This document shows positions 10,280 to 21,736 of a DNA stretch of 64,000 bases, in pieces (position 1 is the stretch's first letter; every line of letters starts with the position of its first letter). The notes beneath the pieces are model-generated. The model was not told where the DNA came from and searched no databases. It saw only the letters and a list, made by a program, of their open reading frames with translations. The translations under genes were made by a program, and so were the position numbers. Source of the stretch: Byssochlamys sp. IMV 00236 (lineage: Eukaryota; Ascomycota; Eurotiomycetes; Eurotiales; Thermoascaceae); assembly GCA_001931875.2 (NCBI GenBank), contig MSJH02000834.1:124001-188000 (forward strand), in the 5' to 3' direction.

Positions 10280-12161
10280 TTACTTCCAAAATCTCCAACC
10301 AGGGAACTTGAGTTTCCCATCACGCTGGTAGATTCGCCAGAAGTAGACAGGCACACCAACCATGATAAAGGCAATAACTATCAGAGCTTGAAGTGGCTCC
10401 GCAATAACGGCACGGCTGAGCAGAAACAGACTGACACAGCAGAAAATAATAGGAGTAGTGATCCAAGTCCGGTAGGGTCTCTCCAAGCGAGGCTCACGAA
10501 TCCTCAGCACAATCAGGCCGAGAACAGTGAGGAAGTAAAAGGTATATCCAGCAACCCCATAAAATGTCACCAATGTGGCGAACTCGCCTACTATCGTATA
10601 GGCTGCTGTAAGTACTCCATTGAAGATCATCGCATTGATGGGCGTGAAGCCAATTCCAACATCATCTCCGAACAAGCGCGATAACGCCTTACGAAACCAT
10701 GAACGGTGCCGCAATCGGCCGCCGGTCGTGTCAGCAGAGCCGCGGATACCGAGTTTCCCAAATAAAGAAGGCAAGTAGCCTTCCTTCCCGGCAGCATACA
10801 CGAGTCTGCCACTGGTGAACGTCGTAGCATTGAGCGCTCCGAAGCAACTAGCTGATACAACCAATGCCAAAACGAGGGCTCCAACAGGTCCAAAGACTTG
10901 TCCTCCAAACTGGACAGCAATTGTATTGCTGCTCTCAATCGTCGATAGTGGAAGCACCAGAAAATAAGCGATGTTCGCCATCAAGTAGCAGACGATGACC
11001 AGCGGCATCGCTGTGTGGATGACGCGGGGAAGGTCGCGATTTGGGTTCTTGAACTCGCCGGTTACATAGTTCGTCTAGAATAGTTAGCAAGGATTCATGC
11101 GCAACTTCGAGGATACATACATTGTCCCATCCATCGAAAGCCCAGAGACCAGCATATAGGGCCACAGCCCAGTCTGAGACATCCGTGCTCGTGCCCTCAA
11201 ACCAGCCGGTAGTCTTCCATTCTTTACTCGCCGTTCCCTTCGATGAGAAACCAGTGATCGCAACCACGATTCCAGTCACTGTCACTCCCACCAAGGCAAT
11301 GAACTTGAAGAACATGAACAGGTCCCCGATACGTGTCCCAAGCCTTGTTGATAGACAGTTCAAGAACGTGACAACAAACAGTCCCGCCAAGGCAACGCCC
11401 TTGTTGATCCAGGGGTTGATGTGCTCAACCTCAGCTCCGACGAACGCGCGCACGACATACTCTCCAAATATGATCGAAATAATGGCTGCAGATCCCGGCT
11501 TCAGAACAAACACCGCACACCACGTGAAGAGGAATCCGGCAAGCTCCCCAAAGATCTTTGCCAGATACACCTGAGCGCCTCCATTGAGTGGAATTGCTCC
11601 TCCCAGTTCTGCATAGCTTGCCGCACCAGTCCATGCCAGCAGACCTGCCACCACCCACACTATGAGCGAAGCACCCGGGGACCCTGCATTCGCATTCACT
11701 TGGCTTGGCGACGAAAAGATTCCCGATCCGATGATGAGGCCGATAATCAGAGATAGTCCATTCAGGTATGTCAATGTTTTATTCTTCTCCAACGAGCCAG
11801 TCAGAATCCCGTTCTGACGGTCCAAGGAGAATTGTGACGGGGCGCCGAGGGGGGCATATCCGCCATTTGTTTGCGACAGCGGGAAAAGGGTGCTTCCAAA
11901 GTCGAAGGCAGACGATATCGAGTAGGAGCGTCCAGGCCTGGGGCGATCGTCGTTGACACCTGGCGCTGTGCCAGCAAGAGGATCGTCGTCGTCAAGGGAC
12001 AGCTTGCGCGATGAGGCCGCGCCGGACGGGGATGACGACAGAGACGTACGTCCTACAGAGCCAGGAGACTCTGAGGATGCCAGAGAAGCCAGCTCTAGAG
12101 AATCTCGAGTATCATGGTTTCCGGATTGCGTTCTCACTTCAGAGAAAGCAATATGAGACAT
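10280..12161 (-). CDS. APC-superfamily amino-acid permease (LAT / methionine-permease type)
   Basis: Two exons on the minus strand, 12161-11121 and 11074-10280, joined in phase 0 after a GTATGT donor, encode about 611 residues. A Ser-rich cytoplasmic N-terminus of about 130 residues precedes a 12-helix permease core. TM1 carries GLIIGSGIFSSPSQ, the unwound substrate-binding GSGIF motif typical of L-type amino-acid transporters. Further helices include WVVAGLLAWTGAASYAELG and the ALYAGLWAFDGWDN-TNYVTGEF junction across the intron. The family moves neutral amino acids across the plasma membrane; Mup1-type methionine permeases and LAT-like carriers are the nearest fungal relatives I recognise. 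I chose the ATG at 12161 over one 39 codons upstream (12278) because the upstream stretch is basic and unremarkable. Transcribed divergently from the CYC2-like gene. Confidence 0.9.
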
Positions 12162-12573
12162 TACGCGCGATACTGAGGAAGAAAGGCGGAGGCGGCTTGC
12201 GATTGTCAGTGAAACAAGATCAACGCCGCCATTCCACGGAGAGATGCGAAGTGAATTCCGACGACTCGACCAGCACACTGGCGGGGAAAGGGGGAAAGAC
12301 GACGATGTCTTACGCCAAAAAGGAAGAGCTGAAAATGCACAACAGAGCGTAGAAAAAAACGGAGAGATCGCAAGGAAGTCACTGCCAGGAGTTGGCGATG
12401 ATCTTCTGCATCGCTCGGATCGATACTAAATAGATTAGCGCGCGCCTCCGCAGCCCCGGAGGATAAGTTAGTGCCATAGCTTTTAATTAAGGTATTGTTG
12501 TCTCCGATAGTAACTAACTTACTCTATTTCATGCCGCCATGAGATCCTTCCGTCTGGTCTTCAGATCCTTTCA
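12162..12573. other. Divergent promoter region (permease / CYC2-like)
   Basis: A shared upstream region of about 410 bp between two genes transcribed away from each other. Short open frames here have no family content. No specific operator was recognised. Confidence 0.5.
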
Positions 12574-13710
12574 ATGACGCCTCGACTCCGTGGGCAGGCG
12601 TTCCCTTGGCCTGCACCATGCCAGCCTAGAATCGTGATGCCATCGTCCCCGACTCGTGCGTTGCTCCGCCATTCCTCCAGCGTTTCCTCATCCCCGCCGA
12701 AAAAGCGTATCTTTGTCCGAGTCGCCGTCGTAACAGCCACAGCAGGAGCAATTGGGGCTTATATCAGATGGCAGCAAGACTCCAAGAATTCCACGCTGAA
12801 TCCATTCTCCTTCACTGAGTACGAACTCGTCTCTCGGGAACCCATCTCCTCCACAAGCAGCTTATTTACGCTACGACCAGTCAAGCCAGGTCAGAATCGA
12901 GAGGTGTATGAGACAGCATGGCGAACAGGAGTATGGAGTGTCATGTTTAAGCAACCTCAGTTGCAGATCGGGAGGGATTATACACCGTTGCCCCCAATAG
13001 AGCAGGTGTCGGGGGCTCTGGAAAATACGTCTGGGGGCGATCAAGAACCCTTACGGTTTCTCATCCGCAGAGACCCCCATGGGGAGGTTTCGCGTTACCT
13101 TCACGGCCTCAACCTAGGGACTACGGTCGAGATGCGAGGGCCGCAGATTGAGTGCGAGATCCCGCCTGATGTCAAGGATATCCTTTTCATCGCTGGTGGA
13201 ACCGGAATCGCTCCGGCCCTGCAAGCAGCATACACGCTCCTACGTCGTGATAATGGATCTGCCGATTCACGGATCCATATCCTCTGGGCAAGCAGGAAGA
13301 GAGAAGACTGTCTGGGTGGTTCTAATGATAGTCATCCAAACACGACCGAAGAACCGTGGTGGCGGAAGCTCTTTCGTTCTACACCAGCTACTGCACCAGA
13401 AGACCCTTCGAAGGGCCTCATTGTGAAGGAGCTGGAAACTCTGAAGTCGCAGTTTCCGGGTCAGGTCACTGTCGACTATTTTGTCGATGAAGAGAGATCC
13501 ATGATTGACAAGCAATCGATCTCAAGGTTCACGAAATCGAGAGACGGTCGCACTCACGGAGGCAAGTTAATCCTTGTCTCTGGGCCAGATGGGTTCATCA
13601 GCTACATGGCTGGTCCGAAGCTGTGGGCCGAAGGAAGGGAACTTCAAGGCCCACTGCAAGGAATTATCAAAGAACTGGATCTCAAAGAATGGAACGTTTG
13701 GAAACTATGA
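12574..13710 (+). CDS. CYC2: Mitochondrial FAD-dependent oxidoreductase, Cyc2-like
   Basis: Single exon, 378 residues. The N-terminus is rich in Arg/Ser/Pro and poor in acidic residues, as in a mitochondrial presequence, and is followed by one membrane segment at about residues 49-64 (VAVVTATAGAIGAYI). The rest has the ferredoxin-reductase fold: an FAD-binding beta barrel (about 75-200, including LRFLIRRDPHGEVSRYLHGL) and a nucleotide-binding half starting at DILFIAGGTGIAPALQAAY (about residues 206-224). This layout fits yeast Cyc2, an inner-membrane flavoprotein facing the intermembrane space that keeps heme reduced for cytochrome c maturation. A cytochrome-b5-reductase-like role is the alternative. 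A downstream ATG at residue 22 (MPSSPTRALLR) could also serve as start. Confidence 0.8.
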   Translation: MTPRLRGQAFPWPAPCQPRIVMPSSPTRALLRHSSSVSSSPPKKRIFVRVAVVTATAGAIGAYIRWQQDSKNSTLNPFSFTEYELVSREPISSTSSLFTLRPVKPGQNREVYETAWRTGVWSVMFKQPQLQIGRDYTPLPPIEQVSGALENTSGGDQEPLRFLIRRDPHGEVSRYLHGLNLGTTVEMRGPQIECEIPPDVKDILFIAGGTGIAPALQAAYTLLRRDNGSADSRIHILWASRKREDCLGGSNDSHPNTTEEPWWRKLFRSTPATAPEDPSKGLIVKELETLKSQFPGQVTVDYFVDEERSMIDKQSISRFTKSRDGRTHGGKLILVSGPDGFISYMAGPKLWAEGRELQGPLQGIIKELDLKEWNVWKL

Positions 13711-13887
13711 CATTGGGTAATTGTAAAATATGTTGAATAACTGTACAAAAGATATCGCCTCAAATGGACATAAAAAGAAGACTCTTCGCGGCGTGTTCGA
13801 TACGTTCAGAGGCGGTCCAACGCCCCCATCGCTTCATGAAACATAATGTCTTGCCGGTTGAACGATATATCGTATCCCTTGGATAAA
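13711..13887. other. Convergent intergenic spacer
   Basis: Short spacer between the 3' ends of the CYC2-like gene and phosphoserine aminotransferase; no feature seen. Confidence 0.5.
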
Positions 13888-15286
13888 TTATTGCCCGGAA
13901 GCGTATTCCTCGAGGTACTTCACCAGTCTCTCAACGTTTTCCAGCGGCACAGCGTTGTAGTTGCTCGCTCTGATGCCACCGACGCTGCGGTGACCCTTCA
14001 GACCCTGAAGCAGTCGCTTCTCAGCACCAGCCAGGAACTCCTTTTCCTTCTGGTCGTCACCCCCATGGACGCGGAAGCATATATTCATTCTGCTTCTGAC
14101 GCTCTTGTCGGGCACCACCTGGTAAACCTGCGGGTACTTATCCAGGACTCCATATATCAACTCAGCCTTGCGGTTGGCGATTTCCTCCTGTCCACCAATC
14201 TTCTTGTCTCCGTGCTTCCTGACCAGGTCGGCCATAACCTCGGCCGCTACCCACAAGTTGAAGATGGGGAGTGTGTTGTATAACGAGTTGTTCTTGGCGG
14301 TGACGCCATAGTCAAGCACGATCGGGACCGGAAGACCGCCAACGTGGAAATCGTGTAGAAGAGATGGCGGGGGCGACGCAGTCTCAGGAGGCAGCAGAGA
14401 CTTGCGAATAATCACGATGCTTATTCCAGCAATACCTACATTTTTCTGAGCACCGCCCTATGAGACAAGTTAGGAAGAAGGCTGCGAATGATACGGCACG
14501 AGGCATGAGGGCACCACTTACGAAGATCACGGCGTACTTGCTGACATCGACCTTTCGACTCAGGAAGTTCGAGCTGAAGTCTGCCACGATCATCCTTTCG
14601 TCCTCCTCGCCACCTCCCTGGGGTTCTAGACATTTGGGGAAACCTGGAAATTCGACCCCATCCACAGTCTCATTGTCACAGTAGTAGACAAACGCCGAGC
14701 CTTTGCCTTGCTCTTTCCTCGTAGGAGTGAGCTTCCAGGTATCTTCCGGCGGGATCTTGCCAAACTTTCCGCCATTGGCCTCTCTGGCATCCACAGCAAT
14801 GTTGACATACTTGGATCCGAGGAGTCTGGCAGCCTCCTGTGAAGCCTTCAGTGACCAACTGCCAGTGACAATATAGTCGACCTTGAGATCTTCCTCGACC
14901 TCCTTGCGGAGTTTGAGATTGACCAAATCTGCGATCGTCTGCTTGTCTGCATCCGGATTTGTCATGGTCGTGTCCTTCTCTGCTTGACGCCTTCTTCGCT
15001 CAACATAAATAGAGACCAAGTTCTGCACCACGGCGCTGAACTGGCCGCTGCCACCGCCCTGCATGAACAGGATATCATAGTTGTCCGGAATGTCGTACAG
15101 GGTGCGCAGGCTGTTCTTGGCGTCCTCCAGGATTTTATTTGCTGTGGGAGAACGATGGGAGATCTCAGCGAGACCAAGACCGGTGTCATTGTAGTTGACA
15201 AATGCCTTCGCTCCGGCCTCGACGACAGAGGTGGGCAGAGGCGCTGGGCCTGCACCGAAGTAGGCGACTTCCTCTCTGCTGGGCAT
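13888..15286 (-). CDS. SER1: Phosphoserine aminotransferase
   Basis: Two exons on the minus strand, 15286-14522 and 14457-13888, in phase 0, give 444 residues. The enzyme converts 3-phosphohydroxypyruvate and glutamate to phosphoserine, the second step of serine synthesis. Family marks seen: FGAGPAPLP at the N-terminus, GLGLAEISHRS, LFMQGGGSGQF for phosphate binding, a YIVTGSWS segment, and GGAQKNVG at the start of exon 2, whose lysine (about residue 260) is the PLP Schiff-base residue. The intron falls just before this motif (IF | GGAQK). The C-terminal domain ends with ASNYNAVPLENVERLVKYLEE split over its conserved and tail parts. A short insertion rich in charged residues (about 85-115) makes it somewhat longer than bacterial SerC. 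It is divergent from homoaconitase, another amino-acid biosynthetic gene. Confidence 0.95.
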
Positions 15287-16107
15287 TTTTTTTTTCTTCT
15301 CGGGGGCGCAGAAGACTGACTGTTCAGGGAAAGCTTGGGAGAAGCACCAGCGTTCAACTGGTGCCTATAGTAGAACAAACAAAGAATGGAATTGAGACAG
15401 AAACTAGGAAGATGAAGCTGCGAACATGTACACTGGAGCTTTCACCACGGGGGAGATGGAAGGATTCCAGAGGGAAAGTAGCGGGGGACACTGGTCCTAA
15501 TTACGACATGGGGCCGTCCCGGAGTAGATATAGTGAAACCATTCCAAGGCCAGGGTGAGTCAGACGCCGTGCGATGAATTGCTGGTTCACAAGCTAAGAA
15601 TTCGAAGCCGGAAGATCCCTACATCGAGTATACTCTCTTGTCTCTATCAGTGGTTTGCCGTGATGGCTGTGACGTCGCACAGCCAGGGTTATCTTTCTAC
15701 ATTGGCGGGGTCCTGTGATAGACTGGCGTCATCGACGAGCCTCTGGCCGCGCCTACTCAGTGATTATTTCGAGTCCTCTGTCGCGTTCTTATCGGGCAAT
15801 CCAGGGACACTGGACGCAGTATATCTCTGAGGGACAGATATCTGCTCCATCCCGTTTTATATTACTCGCATGACGATCACTTGTTCTGACTGCCCCTCCA
15901 AGTCGCGAAATTTTAAAAAAAAGACGAAAAGCCCGTGACATGCTCCGATCGCGGCGCAGTCTTGGCGTGTTTGCTATGTTTGCCTGATATTCCGTTTCCC
16001 CAGAGAATTTAATGCAAGCGCTTTCATTTGCTGGAGAGACCGCAGGGACTCTCACTTGCCTCAAGAAATATCCGACGGAGTCACAGCGTGCCTGAGAAGC
16101 CGGCAGG
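15287..16107. other. Divergent promoter region between SER1 and homoaconitase
   Basis: About 820 bp between the two start codons. It holds TGAGTCA at 15556-15562, listed separately, and a TGACTC core on the minus strand at 16083-16078 close to the homoaconitase start. Minus-strand open frames crossing this interval run into homoaconitase antisense and were rejected as genes. Confidence 0.6.
15556..15562 (+). promoter_or_regulatory. TGAGTCA, putative CpcA/Gcn4 binding site
   Basis: A perfect copy of the palindromic TGASTCA element bound by Gcn4/CpcA, the regulator of general amino-acid control. It lies about 270 bp upstream of SER1 and about 550 bp upstream of the homoaconitase start, and both pathways are classical targets. 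A 7-bp match can occur by chance, so this is a candidate. Confidence 0.5.
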
Positions 16108-18524
16108 ATGACTGTAAGTATCAGACGCGTTTCTTGCATATTGCACAAAACGATTGATTGACTGACCGATCGCAGTCGAGGTCTATGCAGCTTGGCGGTT
16201 ACGGTAGGCGCTGGATGCTCCAGCGGCTGCCGTTGCCGGCTGTTGTTCGGATACGTACCTTTTCCTCCTCGAGAGCGTCCTTGCAAGAGGTCTTCCACTC
16301 GCAGCTGGAGGATGCGACTTCCTCCGCTGTTTGGACTTCTATGAAGTCGTCCAAGGCGGTGCCTCAGACTCTGACGGAAAAGATCGTCCAGAATTTCTCC
16401 GTTGACCTGCCCAAGGACAAGTTCGTCAAGTCGGGAGACTATGTGACGATCGCGCCCTACAAGTGCATGACCCATGACAACTCGTGGCCGGTTGCGCTCA
16501 AGTTCATGTCCATCGGCGCGTCGAAGCTGCACAACCCTGAGCAGATTGTGATGACTCTTGACCACGATGTGCAGAACAAGAGTGACAAGAACCTCCAGAA
16601 GTACAGACAGATTGAAGAATTCGCAAAGATGCATGGCGTCGAATTCTATCCGGCAGGCAGAGGCATCGGACATCAGATTATGGTCGAAGAAGGATATGCC
16701 TGGCCCGGAAGTCTGGTGGTCGCCTCGGACAGTCACAGCAACATGTACGGAGGAGTAGGCTGTCTGGGTACGCCAATTGTCAGAACAGATGGCGCCAGTA
16801 TCTGGGCAACTGGTAAGACATGGTGGCAAATTCCTCCTGTTGCAAAGGTCACCTTCAAGGGGGTTCTGCCCCCCGGTGTGACCGGAAAGGATGTCATTGT
16901 TGCTCTCTGCGGTCTTTTTAGCAAGGACGACGTCCTGAACCACGCCATCGAATTTACTGGTTCTGAGGAGACGATGCGCAGTCTGACGGTGGATGATCGC
17001 TTGACCATCGCTAACATGACTACCGAATGGGGTGCCCTGTCTGGTCTGTTCCCGATTGATGGTGTCCTGAAGGGATGGCTCAGGGCCAAGGCTACCACCG
17101 CAGCCATGGGCCTGGCCAATGGCCCTTACAAGTCGTTGGCTGCTCAGCGCTTCACTCATCCTCTGTTGGAGCAGCTGTTCGCCAACCCTCTTACGGCTGA
17201 CAAGGGAGCCAAGTACGCCAAGGAACTCTTCCTGGACCTTTCCACGCTTTCTCCCTATGTTTCTGGTCCTAACTCTGTTAAGGTGGCAACCCCTCTTAAT
17301 GAGCTAGAGGCACAGAACATCAAGGTGAACAAGGCGTATCTGGTTTCGTGCACAAACTCCCGCGCTTCTGACATTGCAGCGGCCGCCAGAGTCTTCAAGG
17401 ATGCTGCTGCCAAGAATGGCGGCAAGATCCCCAAGATTGCTGATGGCGTACAGTTCTACATTGCAGCTGCTTCCTTGCCTGAGCAGATTGCCGCTGAGGA
17501 TGCCGGTGACTGGCAGACTCTGCTCGAGGCTGGTGCAACCCCTCTTCCTGCTGGCTGCGGCCCGTGCATTGGGCTTGGAACTGGTCTTCTGGAGCCCGGA
17601 GAGGTCGGTATCAGTGCGTCTAACCGTAACTTCAAGGGCCGTATGGGCAGCACAGATGCGAAGGCCTATCTCGGCAGCCCTGAGGTCGTCGCGGCTAGTG
17701 CGTTGAGCGGAAAGCTTAGCGGACCTGGCTGGTACCAGCGACCTGAGGGTTGGACCGAGGTCGTCCGGGGAGAGGGTGACGGTATTCGGGAGGAAGACCG
17801 CATGCTTACTGCTGAAGAAGCGCTGGAGAAGGTCATTGGCCAACTGGATGAACTGGTCGCTGACGGTGAGAAGCGCTTCGCTCCCCAAGATGCCCCTGAG
17901 GCTGCTGAAGAGAACGACGGAGCCCTTACTGAGGTCTACCCTGGCTTCCCTGAGCGCGTCTCTGGCGAGATCGTCTTCTGCGACGCTGACAACATCAACA
18001 CCGATGGTATCTACCCTGGTAAATACACCTATCAAGACAATGTGCCTGTGGAGACGATGGCTCAGGTGTGTATGTCAAACTATGACCCGGACTTCTCCTC
18101 GATCGCAAAGGAGGGTGACATCCTGGTCTCTGGCTACAACTTCGGCTGTGGTAGCTCCAGAGAACAAGCCGCTACCGCTATCCTCGCCAAGAAGATTCCG
18201 CTTGTCGTTTCCGGTAGCTTTGGCAACATCTTCTCCCGAAACAGTATCAACAATGCTCTTATGGGCCTTGAGGTTCCCCGCCTGGTTAGCCGTCTCCGAG
18301 AGACCTTCTCCGCAAAGAATGAGGCTAAGCCTCAGGAGAAGCTGCTCACCCGTCGCACTGGCTGGACCCTGACCTGGGATGTGCGCAGGAGCCGTATCGA
18401 GGTCCAGGAAGGTGAAAATGGACCAAAGTGGACCCACAAGGTCGGCGAGCTCCCGCCTAACGTTCAGGAAATCATTGCCAAGGGTGGTCTGGAGAAATGG
18501 GTCAAGAACGCGATTAGTGCGTAA
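16108..18524 (+). CDS. lysF: Homoaconitase, mitochondrial (lysine biosynthesis)
   Basis: The main exon (16176-18524) encodes an aconitase-superfamily enzyme of about 780 residues. Homoaconitase rehydrates homoaconitate to homoisocitrate in the alpha-aminoadipate lysine pathway in mitochondria. Seen: an Arg/Ser-rich presequence, KPxx-type TEKIV start, [35 protein letters not shown], the 4Fe-4S ligands in [10 protein letters not shown] and GCGPCIGLG, and the swivel domain with [10 protein letters not shown] and [16 protein letters not shown] assign it to homoaconitase rather than aconitase by overall resemblance to fungal LysF/Lys4. The start is unusual: ATG ACT at 16108-16113 is followed by a GTAAGT donor and a CAG acceptor at 16175, giving a two-codon first exon in phase 0. 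Otherwise translation starts at the ATG at 16185 and the intron lies in the 5' leader. It has GC-rich, well-adapted codons. Confidence 0.92.
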
Positions 18525-19181
18525 TCTTCTTACGACTGGTTCGCATCAGCTTGATACCCGGCACCATGCATGAGTCCATTTTTCTTAGTCTGTTGGTAAA
18601 TATCTCTGGCTATAATCATATCAGGAGAGAATACCTGGTATATACGATTGAGTATTGCCTCGCTTCAGTTCATTTTTGTGTACAAATCAGTGCGGGCGTT
18701 TGTTTAGAGAGAGAGATATAAAAAAGCATTGTACTGTATGATCATGTTGTTATTATATTCCATTTATAGAAGAGCAGGAGTTCGATTAGATGAGACATTC
18801 CTCTGCATCTGTATTAGAGATGACTTCATGGTGTGTTTCCTAGACCGATGAGACTTCGGAGTAGAATTGATGTAGACTATCCAAACCTAAACATAGTAAC
18901 AATCTACACATAATACAACGAGTTGATAATATGGTAAGTGCCGTTTTTGGACGAGATAACAGCTCTAAGTAAATAAGAACCAACTATTTACCTTTTTATT
19001 GCCTTGGCTCTGTAGGAAGGCTGCATAGCTGCGTTATGTAATGCAACGGTCTATAAAAGTCACGTGAAAGAATGCGGAGAGCGTTCGGAGTCGGTCAAGC
19101 TAACTCCAGAAGCTCTTGTATCTTTCAAACAAACAGTACTTAATCGAAACCACCAATTGACCATCTTGACGATTTCCGCGC
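18525..19181. other. Intergenic region between homoaconitase and MSS1
   Basis: AT-rich 3' region of homoaconitase and promoter of the next gene. A CACGTG hexamer occurs at about 19061. No coding signal. Confidence 0.5.
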
Positions 19182-21146
19182 ATGATACGCTCTATTAGCA
19201 GCACTGCCCGCCGGGCTTTATCTCTTCAGGGCCCGCGCGTCGCGTTTGGTGCGCAGCGTCTATTGGGAGCTCTAGACGCCGTCTCCATCCCGAGAAGCTC
19301 GGGGTCAACGCTGCTGCGGGGTAAGAATCTGACTAGGATTCGGCACTTCTCCTCCTCAACGTCGGTGCGGTTCGTATCAGATGCGGACTCCACAATATAT
19401 GCTCTCTCTACGGCTTCTGGGAGGGCTGCTATAGCAGTCGCGAGGGTATCTGGCCCGGCGTGTGTACAGGTCTGTTACTAGATTTTTGTGTTGTGGTTGT
19501 ATCTCGCAGATAACTTACAGGCCTTCCTCTGTCCAGATCTACCAAGCTCTTTGCCCAGGGTCACCGCTTCCTAAACCTCGTGTTGCAACTCTCCGCACGC
19601 TCTACGACCCGACCCAGAAACCCTCCAGGAATACAGTCCTTGACGCCGGCGCCTTGGTCTTATACTTTCCAAGTCCAAAGACTGTTACAGGAGAGGATAT
19701 ACTTGAGCTACATTTGCATGGTGGCCCAGCGATTGTCAAGGCTGTTCTCACTGCTATATCCAAATGTAGCGGACCCGAACGCTTGATCCGCTATGCGGAA
19801 CCAGGAGAATTCACACGACGTGCCTTTATGAATAACCGGCTTGACCTGCCGCAGATTGAAGCGCTGGGCGATACACTCTCGGCCGATACGGAACAGCAAC
19901 GACGACTCGCTGTGCGAGGTGCGAGTGACGCGCTTTCCAAGCGTTATGAGGCCTGGCGTCAACAACTTCTCTACGCACGTGGGGAGCTTGAGGCGCTGAT
20001 TGATTTTTCAGAAGATCAGCACTTCGATGAGTCGTCAGATGAGCTGGTCGAGTCTGTCGCAAAGCAGGTGCGTGCTTTGCAACGACAGATTCGCGCGCAT
20101 ATACAAAACGCCTCAAAGGGCGAGCTTTTGCGCAATGGAATCAAAGTCGCGCTACTGGGTGCGCCAAATGCCGGGAAAAGCTCCTTGCTCAATAGGATAG
20201 TTGGTAAGGAGGCAGCCATTGTCAGTACCGAGGAGGGAACCACGCGCGACATCGTGGACGTCGGTGTCGATCTCGGAGGTTGGTATTGTAAGCTCGGGGA
20301 CATGGCAGGGCTGCGCTCCGAGTCGGCTGAAGGCACTGTAACCATTGGAGCCGTTGAAAAAGAAGGTATTCGACGTGCCAAAGCCCGGGCCATGGAGTCT
20401 GATGTTGTCATTGTCGTCCTTTCGTTGGAAGAAGGGCGCAACGGTGAAGCCTATCGATTGTCAGTTGAGCCAGAGGTCCTGGACGCTGTTAAGAGTTGCT
20501 CTGAATTGAGGAAGTGCATCATCGTTGCTATTAATAAGTCTGACAGGCTACCCCGGACTGAGCGCCACGAGGCCGGTCGGATCCCGCAGAGTCTGGCCGA
20601 TACCATCAGCACGTTATTTCCCGACGTGCCACAAGATCGGATCTATGCTATCTCATGCAAGGAAGCGCAGGACGAGTCTGCTAGTGACCCTGATCCAGGC
20701 ATGATGCAGAATTTCCTAAATGGGCTTATTACAAACTTTGAGAAGATCGCGGCACCAGTGGGAATGGAAGAAGGAAACGAACAATTCAACATTTCCTACT
20801 GGGAGGATTCTCTTGGAGTAACACACAGACAAAGTTCTAATCTACAGAAATGCGCTGAACATCTTGATGACTTCTTGAATCAGACCTCTATACCCAAAAC
20901 TCCAGATGATGCAATGCTCGAGACAGACGGGGGTATCGTAACAGACGTGGATATCGTGACAGCGGCGGAACACCTGCGGTTTGCGGCAGACAGTCTCTCC
21001 CGGATCACCGGCAGAGGCGAGAGCGGCGACGTGGAGGACGTCCTAGGTGTCGTATTCGAGAAGTACGAGACCGCATCGATGAAGATACTATCCACGGCGA
21101 TACTGACAATTTGGTTTCTCCGTGTAGGTTCTGTGTCGGCAAATGA
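19182..21146 (+). CDS. MSS1: Mitochondrial tRNA-modification GTPase Mss1 (MnmE)
   Basis: Three exons, 19182-19469, 19537-21062 and 21128-21146, encode about 610 residues. MnmE/Mss1 with Mto1/GidA makes the 5-carboxymethylaminomethyl group on wobble uridine of mitochondrial tRNAs. The N-terminus is a mitochondrial presequence followed by STIYALSTASGRAAIAV, the start of the folate-binding TrmE_N domain, and ELHLHGGPAIV. The G domain shows G1 GAPNAGKSSLL (about 304-314), G2 EEGTTRDIV, G3 DMAGLR (usually DTAGIR; the Thr is Met here) and G4 NKSD. The last 19-nt exon restores FCVGK, the C-terminal CxGK motif whose cysteine is essential in the family: the frame without splicing runs on to 21261 and lacks it. 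The donor GTACGA is weak, so this exon rests on the motif match. Confidence 0.93.
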
Positions 21147-21416
21147 TCCACGTTGCGAAATGACAGAATGTCCAAAAAACACGATCGACCAGAAGTTGGC
21201 AAACGATGACCCAAATTCCGCGACTTCGATATCCGCTCCTCCCTCCACTGCGGATACTTGACTCTTTCCACCTGCGGGCCACAGCTGCCATTGCAACTGT
21301 GGCCGCTCGCCTTCATACGATCATGCCGTATTCCGTTGCGCGCGCCCATCGCGAAGCCGCGTAGTCCAACTCTTCCAATGCTGCCGGTCCGTCGCCCTCC
21401 GCGCACTCGTACCGAT

Positions 21417-21545
21417 TCACTCGTCTTCGTCCTGCACGTCGTTATATCCGCCACGACCTTGCATGGAGCGACACTCGATGAAGGAAGATACTGGTGGCTT
21501 GGGGTTCGGGTTGTCGCTGGGGACGTTGTAACCGCCTCGGCCCAT
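21417..21545 (-). CDS. 42-residue GRGGYN-repeat mini-protein (candidate)
   Basis: A short minus-strand frame begins ATG GGC CGA GGC GGT TAC AAC (MGRGGYN) and contains a second copy, MQGRGGYN, at residues 28-35, before an acidic tail (DVQDEDE). The two copies use different synonymous codons, which suggests selection on the peptide and not a recent DNA duplication. A TATATAAG box lies upstream at 21936-21929 in the right orientation. The frame is open further upstream, so a longer N-terminus or additional spliced exon is possible. The GRGG-x-N motif recalls fungal small proteins of the DUF3602 type (GRGGAGN), from memory and unverified. Function unknown. Confidence 0.5.
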   Translation of the reverse strand: MGRGGYNVPSDNPNPKPPVSSFIECRSMQGRGGYNDVQDEDE

Positions 21546-21736
21546 TGACACAGTCTTCAAAAAAGGGCGGGAAGAAGAGGTTCTGTTCTGCTCTTGTAGG
21601 TGCAGCGGAGATGGCAGCGTTTTGCCTGTCTGGGGTCTATCGACTGAAAGCTGCCTGATATGTGTTGGTGACTTGCGCACTTGGAGCCTTTTGCTTGACT
21701 CGATCAATGGTGGGTTATGCGCGATATGAGATTCTT

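Noticed and set aside
15789..17159. 456-codon minus-strand frame over the SER1/homoaconitase interval
   Set aside because: It overlaps the conserved homoaconitase coding sequence in antisense and shows no family similarity.
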